A stretch of DNA of 64,000 nucleotides from Pleurostoma richardsiae. Taxonomy: Eukaryota; Ascomycota; Sordariomycetes; Calosphaeriales; Pleurostomataceae. The stretch lies in the NCBI GenBank assembly GCA_030052745.1, contig JANBVO010000002.1, positions 1,302,001 to 1,366,000 on the forward strand, in the 5' to 3' direction. Numbering within the stretch: the first letter of the stretch is position 1; each line of letters starts with the position of its first letter. A model generated the notes under the pieces. The model ran no database searches, was not told the DNA's origin, and saw only the letters and a list, made by a program, of their open reading frames with translations. Positions 1-10,278 of this stretch are shown here, piece after piece. Made by a program: the position numbers and the translations under genes.

Positions 1-22
1 AAACACATAACTCGAGATAGTC

Positions 23-1426
23 ATGGATCGGGAAGCTCAGATTGTGGTCCTTGGGTAAGCAGACCGCCTCCGTTAGCGCCTAAGCGACAGCATTACGGAT
101 CGGTTCTGACTTGGTCACAGCGCCGGTGTCGTCGGGTTGACGACAGCCCTACAGCTTGCTCGGAGCGGGTATAAGAACGTGGCAGTCGTGTCTAAGTATT
201 TCGCAGGCGACAGTCACCCGGAGTACACTAGCCGATGGGCCGCTGTCAACTTCCATCCGTAAGCAGGCCTTGCCATCTCGAAAACGATATGGACTGACTC
301 ATGATATATTTGCCGGCCACAGAGTATCGAAAGAAGGCTCCGAAGCAGCTCAATGGGACAAGGAATCCTGGCCGGAGCTGTACAAGCTGGCTAAGGACGT
401 ACCGGCCGCCGGTGTCAAGCTATCAAGTGAGCATCTTGTAAACTTACCCTAGCCGTCAGGCGTCTCATCTGACCTGCTTGAACATGGCAGACAATACGTC
501 GTATTTTCGCAACAAGGACAGGCCGAGGGACCAGTACAACGACTGGTGGAGCAATCTCGTGCTCGATGTGTGTTCTGCTATTCTCCTATGGCGCGGTCTA
601 CTTACTGACGAGAATTTCGCCTTGATAGCACAGGATCTTGAGGGACGACGAGATTCCACCCTTCGCGGATTGGGGTATCGCCTTTTGCAGCATAGCCCTC
701 GATCCTCCCATTTATCTGCACTACCTGCAGTCGACATGCCTGGCACTGGGCGTCAAGTTTCACCGGGCGAGCGTGGACCACATCCGCGACGCATTTAGTC
801 TAGACGTGTCCTCTGCTTTTCCGCACCCAGAACTTGTGGTGAACTGTACCGGAGTCTGGTCAGCGAAGCTTGGTGGGGTCACTGACTCAAAGATCATGCC
901 CGTGCGAGGCCAGATCGTCCTCGTCGAGAATGACAGCCACGGCGAGTGGGCCTTGTCGGGCGACGACGACATGGCTCCTCGTATCGGTGAATGCTGCTAC
1001 ATCGTCCCGCGACCCTCAGGTAAGCTCCATCCCAGCTTATCTCAGACGAGCCTGAACCCTACGGCTAACAGGCCGGGGAAAATAGGCGGGGGCACTGCGC
1101 TTGGAGGCTGCCGCCACATAGGCTGGTCGACGGAACCAGACATGGCCTTAGCAGAACGCATCATGAAGCGGGCGATCAAGGTCTGTCCAAAGCTCGTGCC
1201 TCCTGGTGCCGGAATCGAGGCCCTGCGGGTGGTTCGCCACCAGGTCGGGTTGAGGCCGTTGAGAATGGGCGGCCCACGGATAGAGATGGAGACGCTCCCA
1301 GACGGCGGGGAGAAGGTGGTCCATTGCTATGGCGCGGGAGGTTTCGGATTCCAGTCGAGTTACGGCATGGCAAATAAGGCTGTCCGGCTCGTGGGTGAGA
1401 GTCTGGCAACCAAAGCGAGACTATAG
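23..1426 (+). CDS. D-amino-acid oxidase, FAD-dependent, peroxisomal
   Basis: Oxidises D-amino acids to 2-oxo acids, ammonia and H2O2 using FAD. The spliced reading opens with MDREAQIVVLGAGVVGLTTA, the Rossmann GxGxxG flavin site. Later come the DAO-type blocks PVRGQIVLVEN, GCCYIVPRPS and VRHQVGLRPLRMGGPRIE, then HCYGAGGFGFQSSYG near the C-terminus. I infer six exons: 23-54, 121-258, 323-426, 491-569, 634-1019 and 1086-1426, giving 359 aa, the usual length for the family. All five introns are 64-66 nt with GT/AG ends. The protein ends in ARL, which fits the peroxisomal PTS1 consensus and agrees with the peroxide-producing reaction. The donors at 427 and 570 are less certain. D-aspartate oxidase is a close relative and cannot be excluded from sequence alone. 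Confidence 0.9.
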
Positions 1427-1798
1427 TTCAATTTCATGTTGTAGTAATACCAAGATGCTGAGGAGTACGGAGTACATGGATGCTAGAGGTGAGATCCGTC
1501 CGTTGTGCGGGTACGTCTCCCAGCAGCACGGGCCACACCACATCTCGTTAGCTGCATGTGCCGACTGTGGCCTCTTCTCTTACTTGCATTCACTCACTCA
1601 CTTCCTCCCTCCTCACAACTTTCTACAAAGTGTAGCTCTTTCCTTTCGTTCTTGATACCCATAAATGATACTGCATCACTCTAGTTTCCGGTTTGAGAAG
1701 AGCTGGATTTAAGAAGAGTTGTGGGCGGGGTGCAACACAAAGGCTCTTTAGGTGTCCGCTGCCGAGCGAATCGCCCAATCTATCGCTCAACCCAGAGG
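1427..1798. other. intergenic, DAO to RFT1
   Basis: This stretch holds the 3' end of the oxidase transcript and the promoter and leader of RFT1. A pyrimidine-rich tract (about 1565-1650) lies upstream of the RFT1 start. No gene or repeat is seen. Confidence 0.5.
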
Positions 1799-3656
1799 AT
1801 GTCAGAGAAAGCAACGAAGGGCGGCGGCGGTGTCCTACGCGGAGCATCCCTCCTTATCCTGCTCCAGGTCGTTTCCCGAGCTCTCACCTTCATCGCCAAT
1901 CAGATCTTGCTCCGCTTCCTTACCGCACAGCTCCTCGGAATTTCGACGCAGCTGGAGGTTTATTACCTCTCCGTGCTATTCTTCGCTCGCGAGAGTCTGC
2001 GCGTCGCGATCCAGCGCCAGGGGTCCCCGTCTACCCCATCCGCGTCCAGCACCGACGATATTTCCAAGGATGTCGAGACGGAGCGGAAGCAGGAGCGTGG
2101 CCAAGACGACATTGCTACGGAAGCGCAGGCCGCCGTCAACCTCGCCTACGTTTCCGTCGCCTTGGGGATTCTAGTCGCCGGTGCTCTGGGCTGGATGTAT
2201 TTGTCGTCCGTGACCACCGAGACTGTCTCCAGCGCTCCGTACGTCGTGCAGTCCCTCTACATTTATGCTCTAGCAGCATTCTTAGAGCTCCTATCCGAGC
2301 CGGCATTCGTCATCATGCAGCTCCGCCTACAGTTTGGTGCGCGGGCATCGGCGGAATCTGTTGCGACTATTGCCAGATGCACTGCAACTCTCGGATCTGC
2401 CGTCTGGGCTTCGCGCAACGGGCTCGACCTCGGGGTCCTCCCATTCGCCCTAGGACAGCTCGGGTACGGTTTGAGCCTGCTGGTCGTGTACACTTGGTTT
2501 GGACTGTCTCTTGCGAGCCGGGAGGGCTTCTCAATGGTGCCCAGTCGTCTTCAGGTCGCCTTAGCGAAGACAGCCAGCAGCAAGAGTAATGCACAAACAG
2601 ATGACTATGCCTTCTCTTACTTCCATCGACCCACGCTGCAGCTTGCCTCTTCAATGATGGCGCAGAGCCTCGTCAAGCACGTCCTTACCCAAGGCGACAC
2701 TTTCCTCGTTAGTGTTCTTTCCACACCCACGGCTCAGGGCGTCTATGCCCTGGCAAATAACTACGGTGGTCTTGTTGCGCGCCTGGTGCTCCAACCTATC
2801 GAGGAGAGCAGTCGCAGCTACTTCAGCCGCTTGCTGTCCAATACGACGGCATCTTCGTCTCTTAAGGAGAAGCAGCCCGCCGCCAATACCGGCACCAAGT
2901 CCATCCAGAAGGCCGCGTCCGACCTACGCACGCTCCTCAAGCTCTACATCCTGCTTTCTCTGCCTATCACCGCTCTGGGCCCCACAGCCGCGCCACTGGC
3001 GCTCTCCCTCATTGCTGGCCCACGATGGGCTGGTTCTGGCGCCGGCACGGCACTGGCCGCATATGTGTGGTATATCCCCCTCTTGGCTCTGAATGGCGTC
3101 GCAGAGGCTTTCGTCGCGTCCGTGGCCACCGAGAGCGAGGTCCACCGTCAGTCTGTCTGGATGGGTGGCTTCTCCCTGACGTTCGCCATCGCGGGCGTCG
3201 TCTTCCTGCGGTTGATGGACCTGGGCGCCGTCGGACTCGTGCTGGCGAACGGGATCAACATGCTGTGCCGTATCGCGTGGTGCGAGATGTTCATCGCGGG
3301 CTACTTTGGGAGGCTGGGCGTGAGCTGGGATGTTAAAGACCTGCTGCCGAGTCCTCTCGCCGTTTTGGCGGCTGCGGTGACTAGTCAGGCGGCACGATCC
3401 GTTGTCGGGGATGCTGGAGCGATTTTAGGCGCGAAGCAGCTGCTCTTTGAGTTGATCAAAGTGGCTGGCATTGCGGTGCCGTTCATGGCAGCACTGTGAG
3501 TCTACACTTCTCTCTGTCTCTTGTCTATGGAATGTCTATATCTATGCCGTCATTTGGCCTATCTGCTGACAGCGTATCTACAGGGCCTTTGCTGAACGAG
3601 ATTTCCTCTTGCGATGCTACAGGACAATACGGGGGACACAGACAGCATCCCCTTAA
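1799..3656 (+). CDS. rft1: RFT1 family oligosaccharide-lipid protein (ER membrane)
   Basis: Member of the Rft1 family, needed in the ER for N-glycosylation at the Man5GlcNAc2-PP-dolichol stage; whether it is itself the flippase is disputed in the literature. The start MSEKATKGGGGVLRGASLL and the following block ALTFIANQILLRFLTAQLLG are typical of the family. The protein is strongly hydrophobic throughout, with many predicted membrane spans. The first exon's frame runs into a TGA at 3497, but a GTGAGT donor at 3496 spliced to CAG at 3583 adds a short exon ending ..LLRCYRTIRG..ASP with stop at 3654-3656. That gives 589 aa, close to the family length, and restores the conserved arginine-rich tail. 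An in-frame upstream ATG at 1721 exists, but the family N-terminus favours 1799. The stop lies only 64 bp from the DBP3 stop on the other strand. Confidence 0.92.
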
Positions 3657-3720
3657 GCTCGATCTAAGTAACGTCAAATCGGCGTTAATTCTAGCCATGC
3701 TAGCCAATGCGCATGAATCA

Positions 3721-5734
3721 TTAGTCAAACGTGATCTTGGTCCCCTTCTTGCTCATATCCACGTCCTTGAAGAATGCACCGTACGTGTCGTGCGCCTTCT
3801 TCTTGACCGTGGTGCCGAATTTGAGCAGTTCGTCAGGGACGGGCTGGTTCGCGGCCTTCAGAATGTTGATCAACCTACACAACATTAACAGTTAGTGAGT
3901 GTCAAGCGCGGCCGCGAAGGACTATTGCTAGAGTCGACGTACGATCCTGAATGAGCCTTGTCATGCTCCGTAAACAGTGTGATCGCCTGGCCGGTCTTGC
4001 CAGCACGGCCAGTACGACCGATACGGTGCACATAATCTTCGATGGTAAGCGGGAACTGCGAGAATTGGCTGTCAGTGAGGCCGTCACAGGGAGCCGAGAA
4101 AGAGCAAGGCAGATAGATATACATACCGTGACATTTACGACGAGCTTCACCTCGGGAATATCCAGGCCACGAGCGGCAACGTCCGTTGCGACCAGCACAG
4201 TCGTCGTCCCCGCCTTGAATGCCTCCAAGCTGCGCGTCCGCTGCTCCTGCTTCAGATCTCCATGGATGCTCGCGACACGGACGCCGCGCTGCTGCAGGAA
4301 GTTCTCGACGCGCACGGCCTCCTTCTTGTAAAGGCAGAACACCAGGATGCGGTCGTTCTTGCCCTTACCCTGCTGCGCCTGCCGGAGGATCTGCAGCAGC
4401 CGCTGCTCCTTGCCCCGCGGGTCCACGACCTCGACGGTCTGCGCGATGCGCGAGTTGGCCTGCAGCTCCACGGTGCCGTTGCCATCCTCGCCGTCCGCCC
4501 TGTGGCGGCTGATAGTGATCCTGACCGGGTCGACCATGAAGCTCTCGGCCAGGCCCTGCACGCTCGCGGGCCAGGTCGCCGTGAACATGAGTGTCTGGCG
4601 CTCGCCGCGCGGCGGGCATTGGCCCAAGATCAGCTTGACGTCTTCCTCGAAGCCCTTGTCCAGCATCCGGTCGGCCTCGTCCAGGACGACGAACTTGACG
4701 TCCGCGAGCGACACGGTGCCGTCTGACAGAAAGTCCTTTAGCCGGCCGGGCGTCGCGACGATGATGTCCGCGCCGGACTTGCGCTGCAGCAGGTTCCGCT
4801 GCTCGTCTTTGGACGCGCCACCGTAGATGCACACCGCCGAGAGGCCGACGAGGGCCGCGAGGGCCGAGATGGCCGTGTGTGTCTGCATCGCCAGCTCGCG
4901 GGTCGGCGAGACTATCACCGCCAGCGCATGAGCGGCCCTGTCGTTGCGCGACTTCTTGCTTGCCCTTGGGTCGCTGTCTGTGCGCATCAGGGAGTGAAGC
5001 ACCTCCACACACGGCAGCGAGAAGGCCATAGTTTTGCCGGAGCCGGTCTCGGCAATGCCGATCACATCGCGGCCGGACAGAGACGAAGGCCAGGAGGCGG
5101 ACTGAATCGGGGTCGGATCTTTGAAGGAGGCGAAGGGAGAGCGCGAGATCAGCTGAGAAGGCGGGAGAAAGTCGAATTTCAGTAAGGGGCGGAGATCGGC
5201 CGAAGTAGTCTTAGGATCGCTGACGGTGATGTGCTGGGATTTTAGGAATTCTTCGATCTCGGAGTCGGGGAGGGCGCTGAGGGCTGCACTCTGCTTGTAT
5301 GCGTACGGCGCCTTCGAATCTAGCGCTGCCTCGGCATCACCGTTTGCTGCAAGCAGCGTCTTGTCCGACTCCGCATTCTTCTTCCCGTCCTTGGACTTCT
5401 TGTGCTTCTTGGCCTTTGGCGCGGATTCGACGGGCTCAGAACTCTCGGTGGTCTCGTTGGTTTTGGCCTCGGATTCAGCGACCTTGTCCTCGCTCTTCTT
5501 ATGCTTCTTCTCCTTCTTCTCTTTCTTTTCCTTCTTCTCTTTCTTGTCCTTCTTCTCTTTCTTGTCCTTCTTCTCCTTCTTGTCTCGCTTCTCCTTCTTC
5601 CGCTTCTTCTCCTTCAGTTCTCCCTCCCCGCCATCTTCCTCGGCCGCAGGGCTGTCAGTCTTGAGCTTCTTCGACGATCTAACGCCATCCTCCTCTCTCT
5701 CGACGTCCCGACCGTGCTTCTTTCCGGTAGACAT
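3721..5734 (-). CDS. dbp3: ATP-dependent RNA helicase DBP3 (DEAD-box, ribosome biogenesis)
   Basis: Nucleolar DEAD-box helicase that acts in 60S subunit pre-rRNA processing. The 624-aa model has a lysine-rich N-terminal tail (residues about 40-80, repeats of [10 protein letters not shown]), then the helicase core: Q-motif region DPTPIQ, Walker A AETGSGKT at 228-235, PTRELA, TPGR, DEAD, the DBP3-style FTATWP in place of [11 protein letters not shown] and [10 protein letters not shown]. Two introns are inferred, 4056-4126 and 3875-3942; splicing them joins VNV to [10 protein letters not shown] and HSGS to [13 protein letters not shown], both as in known DBP3 proteins. The final residues are KKGTKITFD. 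The start at 5734 ([10 protein letters not shown]) is chosen because the upstream in-frame residues look like leader. An RRPE-like element lies about 90 bp upstream. Confidence 0.95.
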
Positions 5735-5821
5735 CGCAGCAGACAAATGGTGCGGTATAACAGGTCTGACCGCTCTGAACCTGTGCAAGAGGGTGTGGGA
5801 AGTCAATTGAACATGCAATTC

Positions 5822-5857
5822 GAAAATTTTCTGTTATCGATTGATCGTTATCGATAA
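5822..5857. promoter_or_regulatory. RRPE-like element and TTATCGATAA palindrome in the DBP3 promoter
   Basis: The palindrome GAAAATTTTC at 5822-5831 matches the core of the ribosomal RNA processing element known from yeast ribosome-biogenesis promoters, and it sits 88-97 bp upstream of DBP3, a gene of that regulon. It is followed by TTATCGAT at 5834-5841 and the perfect palindrome TTATCGATAA at 5848-5857, which contains GATA cores. Function is inferred from resemblance and position only. The rest of 5735-6129 holds the DBP3 promoter and no gene. Confidence 0.4.
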
Positions 5858-6129
5858 GAAAAACGCCTGTGGCGCCGCAGTCTAGAACGATGCTAGGACA
5901 AGCCATTTCATTGGGTGGAGCGAAATGTCAATGGAGCTGACATAATGCCCAACCTGAACCCTACAACAGCGCTCGCTCACCATGAATATCTCGTATTGCT
6001 TCAAACGTTGGCCACTGGGCATTTCCTCCAGTCCTGTACATATACGCAGTTATTACCTCCTGGAAATCATTAATTTCCTCCACCCTTGATTCTTTGTCGA
6101 AGCATGTCTTTCGGCGATCCAACTAGTTC

Positions 6130-7325
6130 CTTAACACGGATTCTGAAACCACCAATTCACCCGTTCGATTATCTGTCACATCGCAATTCTCATCTCCTTC
6201 TCCGTCCGACCCGTTCTTATATATACTTGCGCAGTGACCTGCGCAGCCAAAGTCTTCACTTTCCGGGCATTTGCCCACCCCAGTGTCATCCTCCAGCTTG
6301 CCAAACATTCTGACAACCGTCCCTTTGTCTTGTAGGCTAGGCTCGACCTCATCCCATACCCTGATATCTTGCCTTTTGAGGAGATTGAACAGATACACCA
6401 GACATCATCTGGGAGACATCAGTGGCGACACAATCTCGGTAGCAAAGCGTCCTTGTAGACCGACGTTGATCTTCATGAGGGTCTCCATGTCGTGGTAAGA
6501 CTCCACCAAAACAACAATCATCTTGCGTATGTATCGGGGTTTGATCATGCAGTTAATCAGCTCGTCAATTGCCTCGCCCTCGAAGCTCCTGCTTCGACCA
6601 ATCCCCCTACGCGCCATTGGGCTGCCCAAACAATACGCCCCATCGATGAACAGTACCTTTCCCAAAGCCCTCTCGAACAGATTGATCACTTTGGAAGCCG
6701 TATGGCCCAAGTACTGACTAATCATATGGCTGGCTGAACACTCGATAACCTCGTTCGTTGTTAAGAAACTCATGGTATAGAAGGCCTGAACAATGATGCG
6801 GGCGGCATGCGTCTTTCCGGTTTCTGGTGGTCCCTTGAAGATGAATGTGAAGGGGATGGACTCCCTTGGATCCTTCCCTCTGAGCCGCATGTTGGTTTGC
6901 CATGCGCTGATACCCCTGGAACTTGTCCATGTCGTCACCGAAGGTAATCAGGCCATCAAATAGCTTGTGGCATTTCTAGCTGGCCCTGCTACCTCGCTCC
7001 CATTCTGGATCAAAGTCTTCACACTTGAGAATGATGGCTGCTTCTTCATCATTGCTGAATCCACTCGCGTCTGAACTCTCCTCCGTGCCCTATGGCTGTT
7101 GGGTGGAGTCGGCGCTCGTCTTCTTCTTTTTCTCTTCATGAGAGCTCTGCATGATTACCCCCTTCTCCTTCAACCTCCTCTCGAGAGAGCGGGCCTTGGC
7201 CTGGTTCAACAGGTTACGATATCTCCACGGTTTCTAAAGTTGACACGGTCTCCAGCCCGGCGAAGGACCTCTTTCGCTGCAGCCATCGCTAGCTCTTCGG
7301 CTGTGATCTCCTCCTTGGCCATTCT
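6130..7325 (-). pseudogene. decayed CbxX/CfqX-type AAA ATPase fragment
   Basis: Reading leftward from 7325, the frames give MAKEEITAEELAMAAAKEVL, then NLLNQAKARSLERRL after a shift, then CEDFDPEWERGS and KLFDGLITFGDDMDKFQGYQ, and after another shift MRLRGKDPRESIPFTFIFKG. Together these follow the order of the C-terminal AAA module of large fungal CbxX/CfqX (SpoVK-like) ATPases. The Walker A reads GPPETGKT (second G to E), and the Walker B reads KVLFIDGAY where the family has FIDEAY, so the catalytic glutamate is lost. At least three frameshifts and three in-frame stops (for example after DSTQQP, GSRAS and PLMSPR) break it. The tail LGWANARKVKTLAAQV is still recognisable near 6250. No N-terminal part of such a protein is present. 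It is a dead fragment, not a short gene. Confidence 0.8.
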
Positions 7326-7344
7326 GTATGTAATAATTTCATTC

Positions 7345-7870
7345 ACTAAAGGCCAACAAGAAGCGGCACATTCGCTCATGCTGAATCAATTCCTGATGGA
7401 GTGGGACGGACTAATAAGCGGCTAGGATTCTCCGTTAATACCTCTGGTTACGACCACACCGTTCGGCCTAGACCCTGCGGTTCTCTGACGAGCCCCTGTT
7501 AAGTCTACATCGAGGTTGCAACGCTATGACAGGCAAAAGATTCTCGAACTTTTTCCCAAGAGGGAAGAGCTGGCTCCGCGACGTTGCCCTGCCACGGTTG
7601 CTAAGTATACCCGTCAATATGTTGGCTCGGACCTGGAAAACCTCTGCGTTACTGCTGCGACTATCTGTGTTGATTTTCAAGATGAAGACACTGAGATGCG
7701 CGTATTGACTGCAGCGCGCTTTCAGCAAGCTATGAAGACGGTAAGACCGACAACTCTGAACATCACCATGAGAAATGAGTTCCGGAAGCTCAAGAAGACG
7801 GATGTTGAGCCTGGTAATCACGGCTATCGTGTTCGTCGTCAAGAGCGTAGTGAGGACGAAGATCAGATTT
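7345..7870 (+). pseudogene. decayed Msp1/ATAD1-like AAA ATPase fragment
   Basis: Plus-strand fragments follow the second half of a meiotic-clade/Msp1-like AAA domain: LNQFLMEWDGL, then (past a stop at 7423) VTTTPFGLDPAVL, a second stop, RAP, and from about 7516 RYDRQKILELFPKREELAPR, YVGSDLENLCVTAA and FQQAMKTVRPTTLNITMRNE. The sensor-1 asparagine and the following NRP block (family TNRPFDLD) have become TTTPFGLD. The Walker A and B half is absent. The open frame 7516-7872 looks like a 118-aa gene but begins in the middle of a domain, so I call it a relic. It abuts the minus-strand AAA relic head to head. Confidence 0.7.
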
Positions 7871-8385
7871 AGGGCATAGGGTGCTTGCAATAGACGTTCA
7901 TGATTCTCTACCTCCATAGCCATAAGGCGTTCACGGGCTATTCTATCTATCGGTTGGATTAGACTGAGATGCTGAGAGGCAGTGAGATTGATATTCGTGC
8001 AGTTCACTGCAACGCTACAGACCACTGGTTCTACCCATCCTGTTGTAGAATCTACAGGGAGGATACGTTCTTACGAAGTTCTAGAAACAATAATTTATCT
8101 GTTGTCTTACTCCCTAGATGATGAGAGCTATGATACATGGTACGGTCTCTCGCGCTCATCTTCAGAGCATATAATTACATCACGCAGGCGTAAAATCACG
8201 GGGAAAATAACATATCCATCCTCGTGGTACGATTCCAGGCGTCTAAGATTATGACGCGCTCTGATCTATCCGATTAACAGACTTGGTTGAGCACCCGCAC
8301 TTCTGGAATATCAGGTGTCGCGGAGTTCACAGCTAAATGGTGATTGTTCTAACAGCGTCAAAAGCAAACCGGCTCATTCGGCATC
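7871..8385. other. AT-richer spacer between relics
   Basis: No gene is recognised. Base composition is visibly richer in A and T than in neighbouring genes, especially 8080-8280. It may hold further decayed sequence I cannot identify. Confidence 0.4.
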
Positions 8386-8580
8386 CTATCAAGCTTCATG
8401 GGAGAGTCCAAATACGTTGCCGACCGTGGCGTCTACTTCTGTTCTTCCAATGCCATCAGCAAAGCTGTTCCACACATGTCCGTCGCCAAGTTTCATACGC
8501 AGTACCAAGACAGCAAAGTCTTCTTTATGGTTGTTTCCCTTGGGCTGATTGACAGCGGCTTGGGATTCAATGAACGATAG
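8386..8580 (+). pseudogene. relic of a short-chain dehydrogenase/reductase
   Basis: The plus-strand reading from about 8398 (GESKYVADRGVYFCSS, then NAISKAVPHMSVAKFHTQYQ, DSKVFFMVVSLGLIDSG) follows the fungal classical SDR block around the active site: YxxSK, the VAKFH helix, then the PG(V/L)(V/I)DTG strand. The catalytic tyrosine position appears as N (NAISK) and the PG turn as LG. The N-terminal Rossmann half cannot be found; stops occur just upstream (near 8337) and at 8578. I infer a fragment of a dead gene. Confidence 0.5.
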
Positions 8581-9041
8581 AAAGACTATCTCGCGTCTCG
8601 ATAATAAGATATGGCTGCGACGACGCGAGATACGTTTCCGGTGCTCTCTTCCTTGTTCGGCAAGGTTTTGACGGCCTTTTCGGATCTCAGTTCCGCTGAG
8701 GGTGAAGCTAGGTTGACTGTAGTAGTCAGAGTCCGTTTACCCTTGTCGCTGTGGCTGCCGATAAAAGCCCCTGGAATTGGAACCCTAGCCAATGATAACT
8801 CCCTTATCCTCAAGCATGACCTGGCCTGGCCCCAAGTCTCCGCAAATTCTCCAACTATTTGCCTCCGCGATGACCTCGAATAGGGAAATGCGGAGGGTGG
8901 AACATCCGACGAGGACAACAAACGCTTTCCGTCGCCGTTCAGGAGAATCCAAGGTCAAAATGCATATTATCTGGACCCTTCGAATCTTCTTCCATTCTTC
9001 AAGATGTCCTCGCTTCTTATTCTTGCCTTGAATGCGACACG
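8581..9041. other. intergenic, relic zone to KDEL gene
   Basis: Open frames on both strands (8611-8883 plus, 8586-8921 minus) have no family resemblance I can name, and none has convincing start context. It contains the promoter of the next gene. Confidence 0.4.
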
Positions 9042-9917
9042 ATGTTCCTGGCATCCTCACTTACACTCGGACTCCTCGTCTCCTCGGGGGCTGCATACGG
9101 GCAAGCCGAGGTACCTCCCCCAATCGCACCCACGAAGCTGGAAAACTTCACATGGACAGACCCCTTCTCCTCGCCGCAGATTGGCAAGTTCGAGGCGGCC
9201 TGTGAGGCACAGCGCACGTTCCCTGCGTCCGAGTACCTGCTCCACGACCTGAGAGTGAAGCCTCCCGAGGGCCTGAGTCCCTACGCCGAGGCGCTCAAGA
9301 AGTTCTTCACCGGCCGGCCGTACCCCGGCGGCTGGGATGGCATGGACGCCCACCGGTACGAGCGGAACCTCCTGCTCATGGAGTACGCCGAGATCCCTCT
9401 CAAAGCGCGGGCGTGGATCGAGGAGCAGGAGAGGACTGAGCGCGAGGGCAAGGGGCTGTTTGCGGTCTATGAGAAGCCTGTCGACGGCCTCAAGGACGTG
9501 GTCGGGCCGGTCAAGTTCCCTGAGCCTGAGAAGGCGGGGTCACTCCGGCCCCTAGATAAACTAAGGGTGGCTGTCTTTGCGCCGGGGGCCATATACGAGA
9601 TTCTTCCTCTTTGGGTCGCTGAAGGGAGCAATTGCGAAGGCAAGTTCACCTGTTTCCCCAAAGACACGTAAGACCCGACTGACACGGTGATTCTAGCAGC
9701 GCTACTTGATCTGAGCAAGTACAGCTCGAAGATCTCAGACGGTGGAGTAGTGGGATGGCCGACCAGTCATACCGAGGCGGACCGAAAGAAGGGAATGAGA
9801 AACATTGAATTCACAATCAAGGCGCAGGTTCTCAAGTCGGCAGTAGAACGCGTTCAGGGTGGTAAAGAGAAGGTAGATGCTGGAGAGCCACAGAGCGCTG
9901 AGAAGGATGAGCTGTAG
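9042..9917 (+). CDS. signal-peptide protein with C-terminal KDEL, unknown function
   Basis: I do not recognise the family. The N-terminus MFLASSLTLGLLVSSGAAYG is a clear signal peptide with a likely cleavage near AYG/QA. The body contains PYPGGWDGMDAHRYERNLLL and a charged helix around WIEEQERTEREGKG. The frame meets TAA at 9669, but a 57-nt intron (9668-9724, GTAAGA donor, CTGAC branch-like site at about 9678, TACAG acceptor) removes it and keeps the same frame. The tail then runs to AEKDEL and stop at 9915-9917, giving 272 aa. Signal peptide plus KDEL predicts a soluble ER-lumen protein. Without splicing the product would be a 209-aa secreted protein lacking KDEL. Cysteines are few (EACEAQ, SNCEGKFTCF). 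It lies beside the relic zone and an MDR oxidoreductase in a lineage-variable-looking block. Confidence 0.75.
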
Positions 9918-10278
9918 AATACCGCACCACATAGGTACTCTGTATCAACGTGCTGACGACGCGCTCAATCAACCACTCTCGGTTCCTCTTCATAATTCGT
10001 CTTTCTCTACCAGAACCCAACTCTTCATCAATGTCTCTAAAGAACGCGGAGTATGTTGGACGCAGTTTCTTTGGCGCAGCCACATTCCGAAACACCCCAC
10101 GTGGCAGAGTTCATGACAGCTGAAGAGGCGGGGTCGGCCGCCTTCATCAGTAAAGACGTCACCAGATTCACCAACCCTGTGGTGTAGCACCTAACCCTCA
10201 CACACACGACTCTTGAGGGTCGGAACTTGAAATTCACACTCTACAGCAGCCTTTTGCTTCGTGCCATCCATCCTGGAC
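9918..10278. other. intergenic, KDEL gene to MDR oxidoreductase
   Basis: Contains the promoter of the oxidoreductase. I see no gene or repeat. Confidence 0.5.

Noticed and set aside
1693-2589. 298-codon plus-strand frame overlapping RFT1
   Set aside because: Arginine/proline-rich out-of-frame reading of the RFT1 exon.
5226-5810. Phe/Ser-rich repeat protein opposite DBP3
   Set aside because: It is the reverse complement of the lysine-rich DBP3 tail.
9668-9699. Short 29-32-nt introns using the first AGs after GTAAGA in the KDEL gene
   Set aside because: Too short for fungal splicing and the former choices shift the frame; the 57-nt intron ending TACAG has a branch-like site and keeps the frame.
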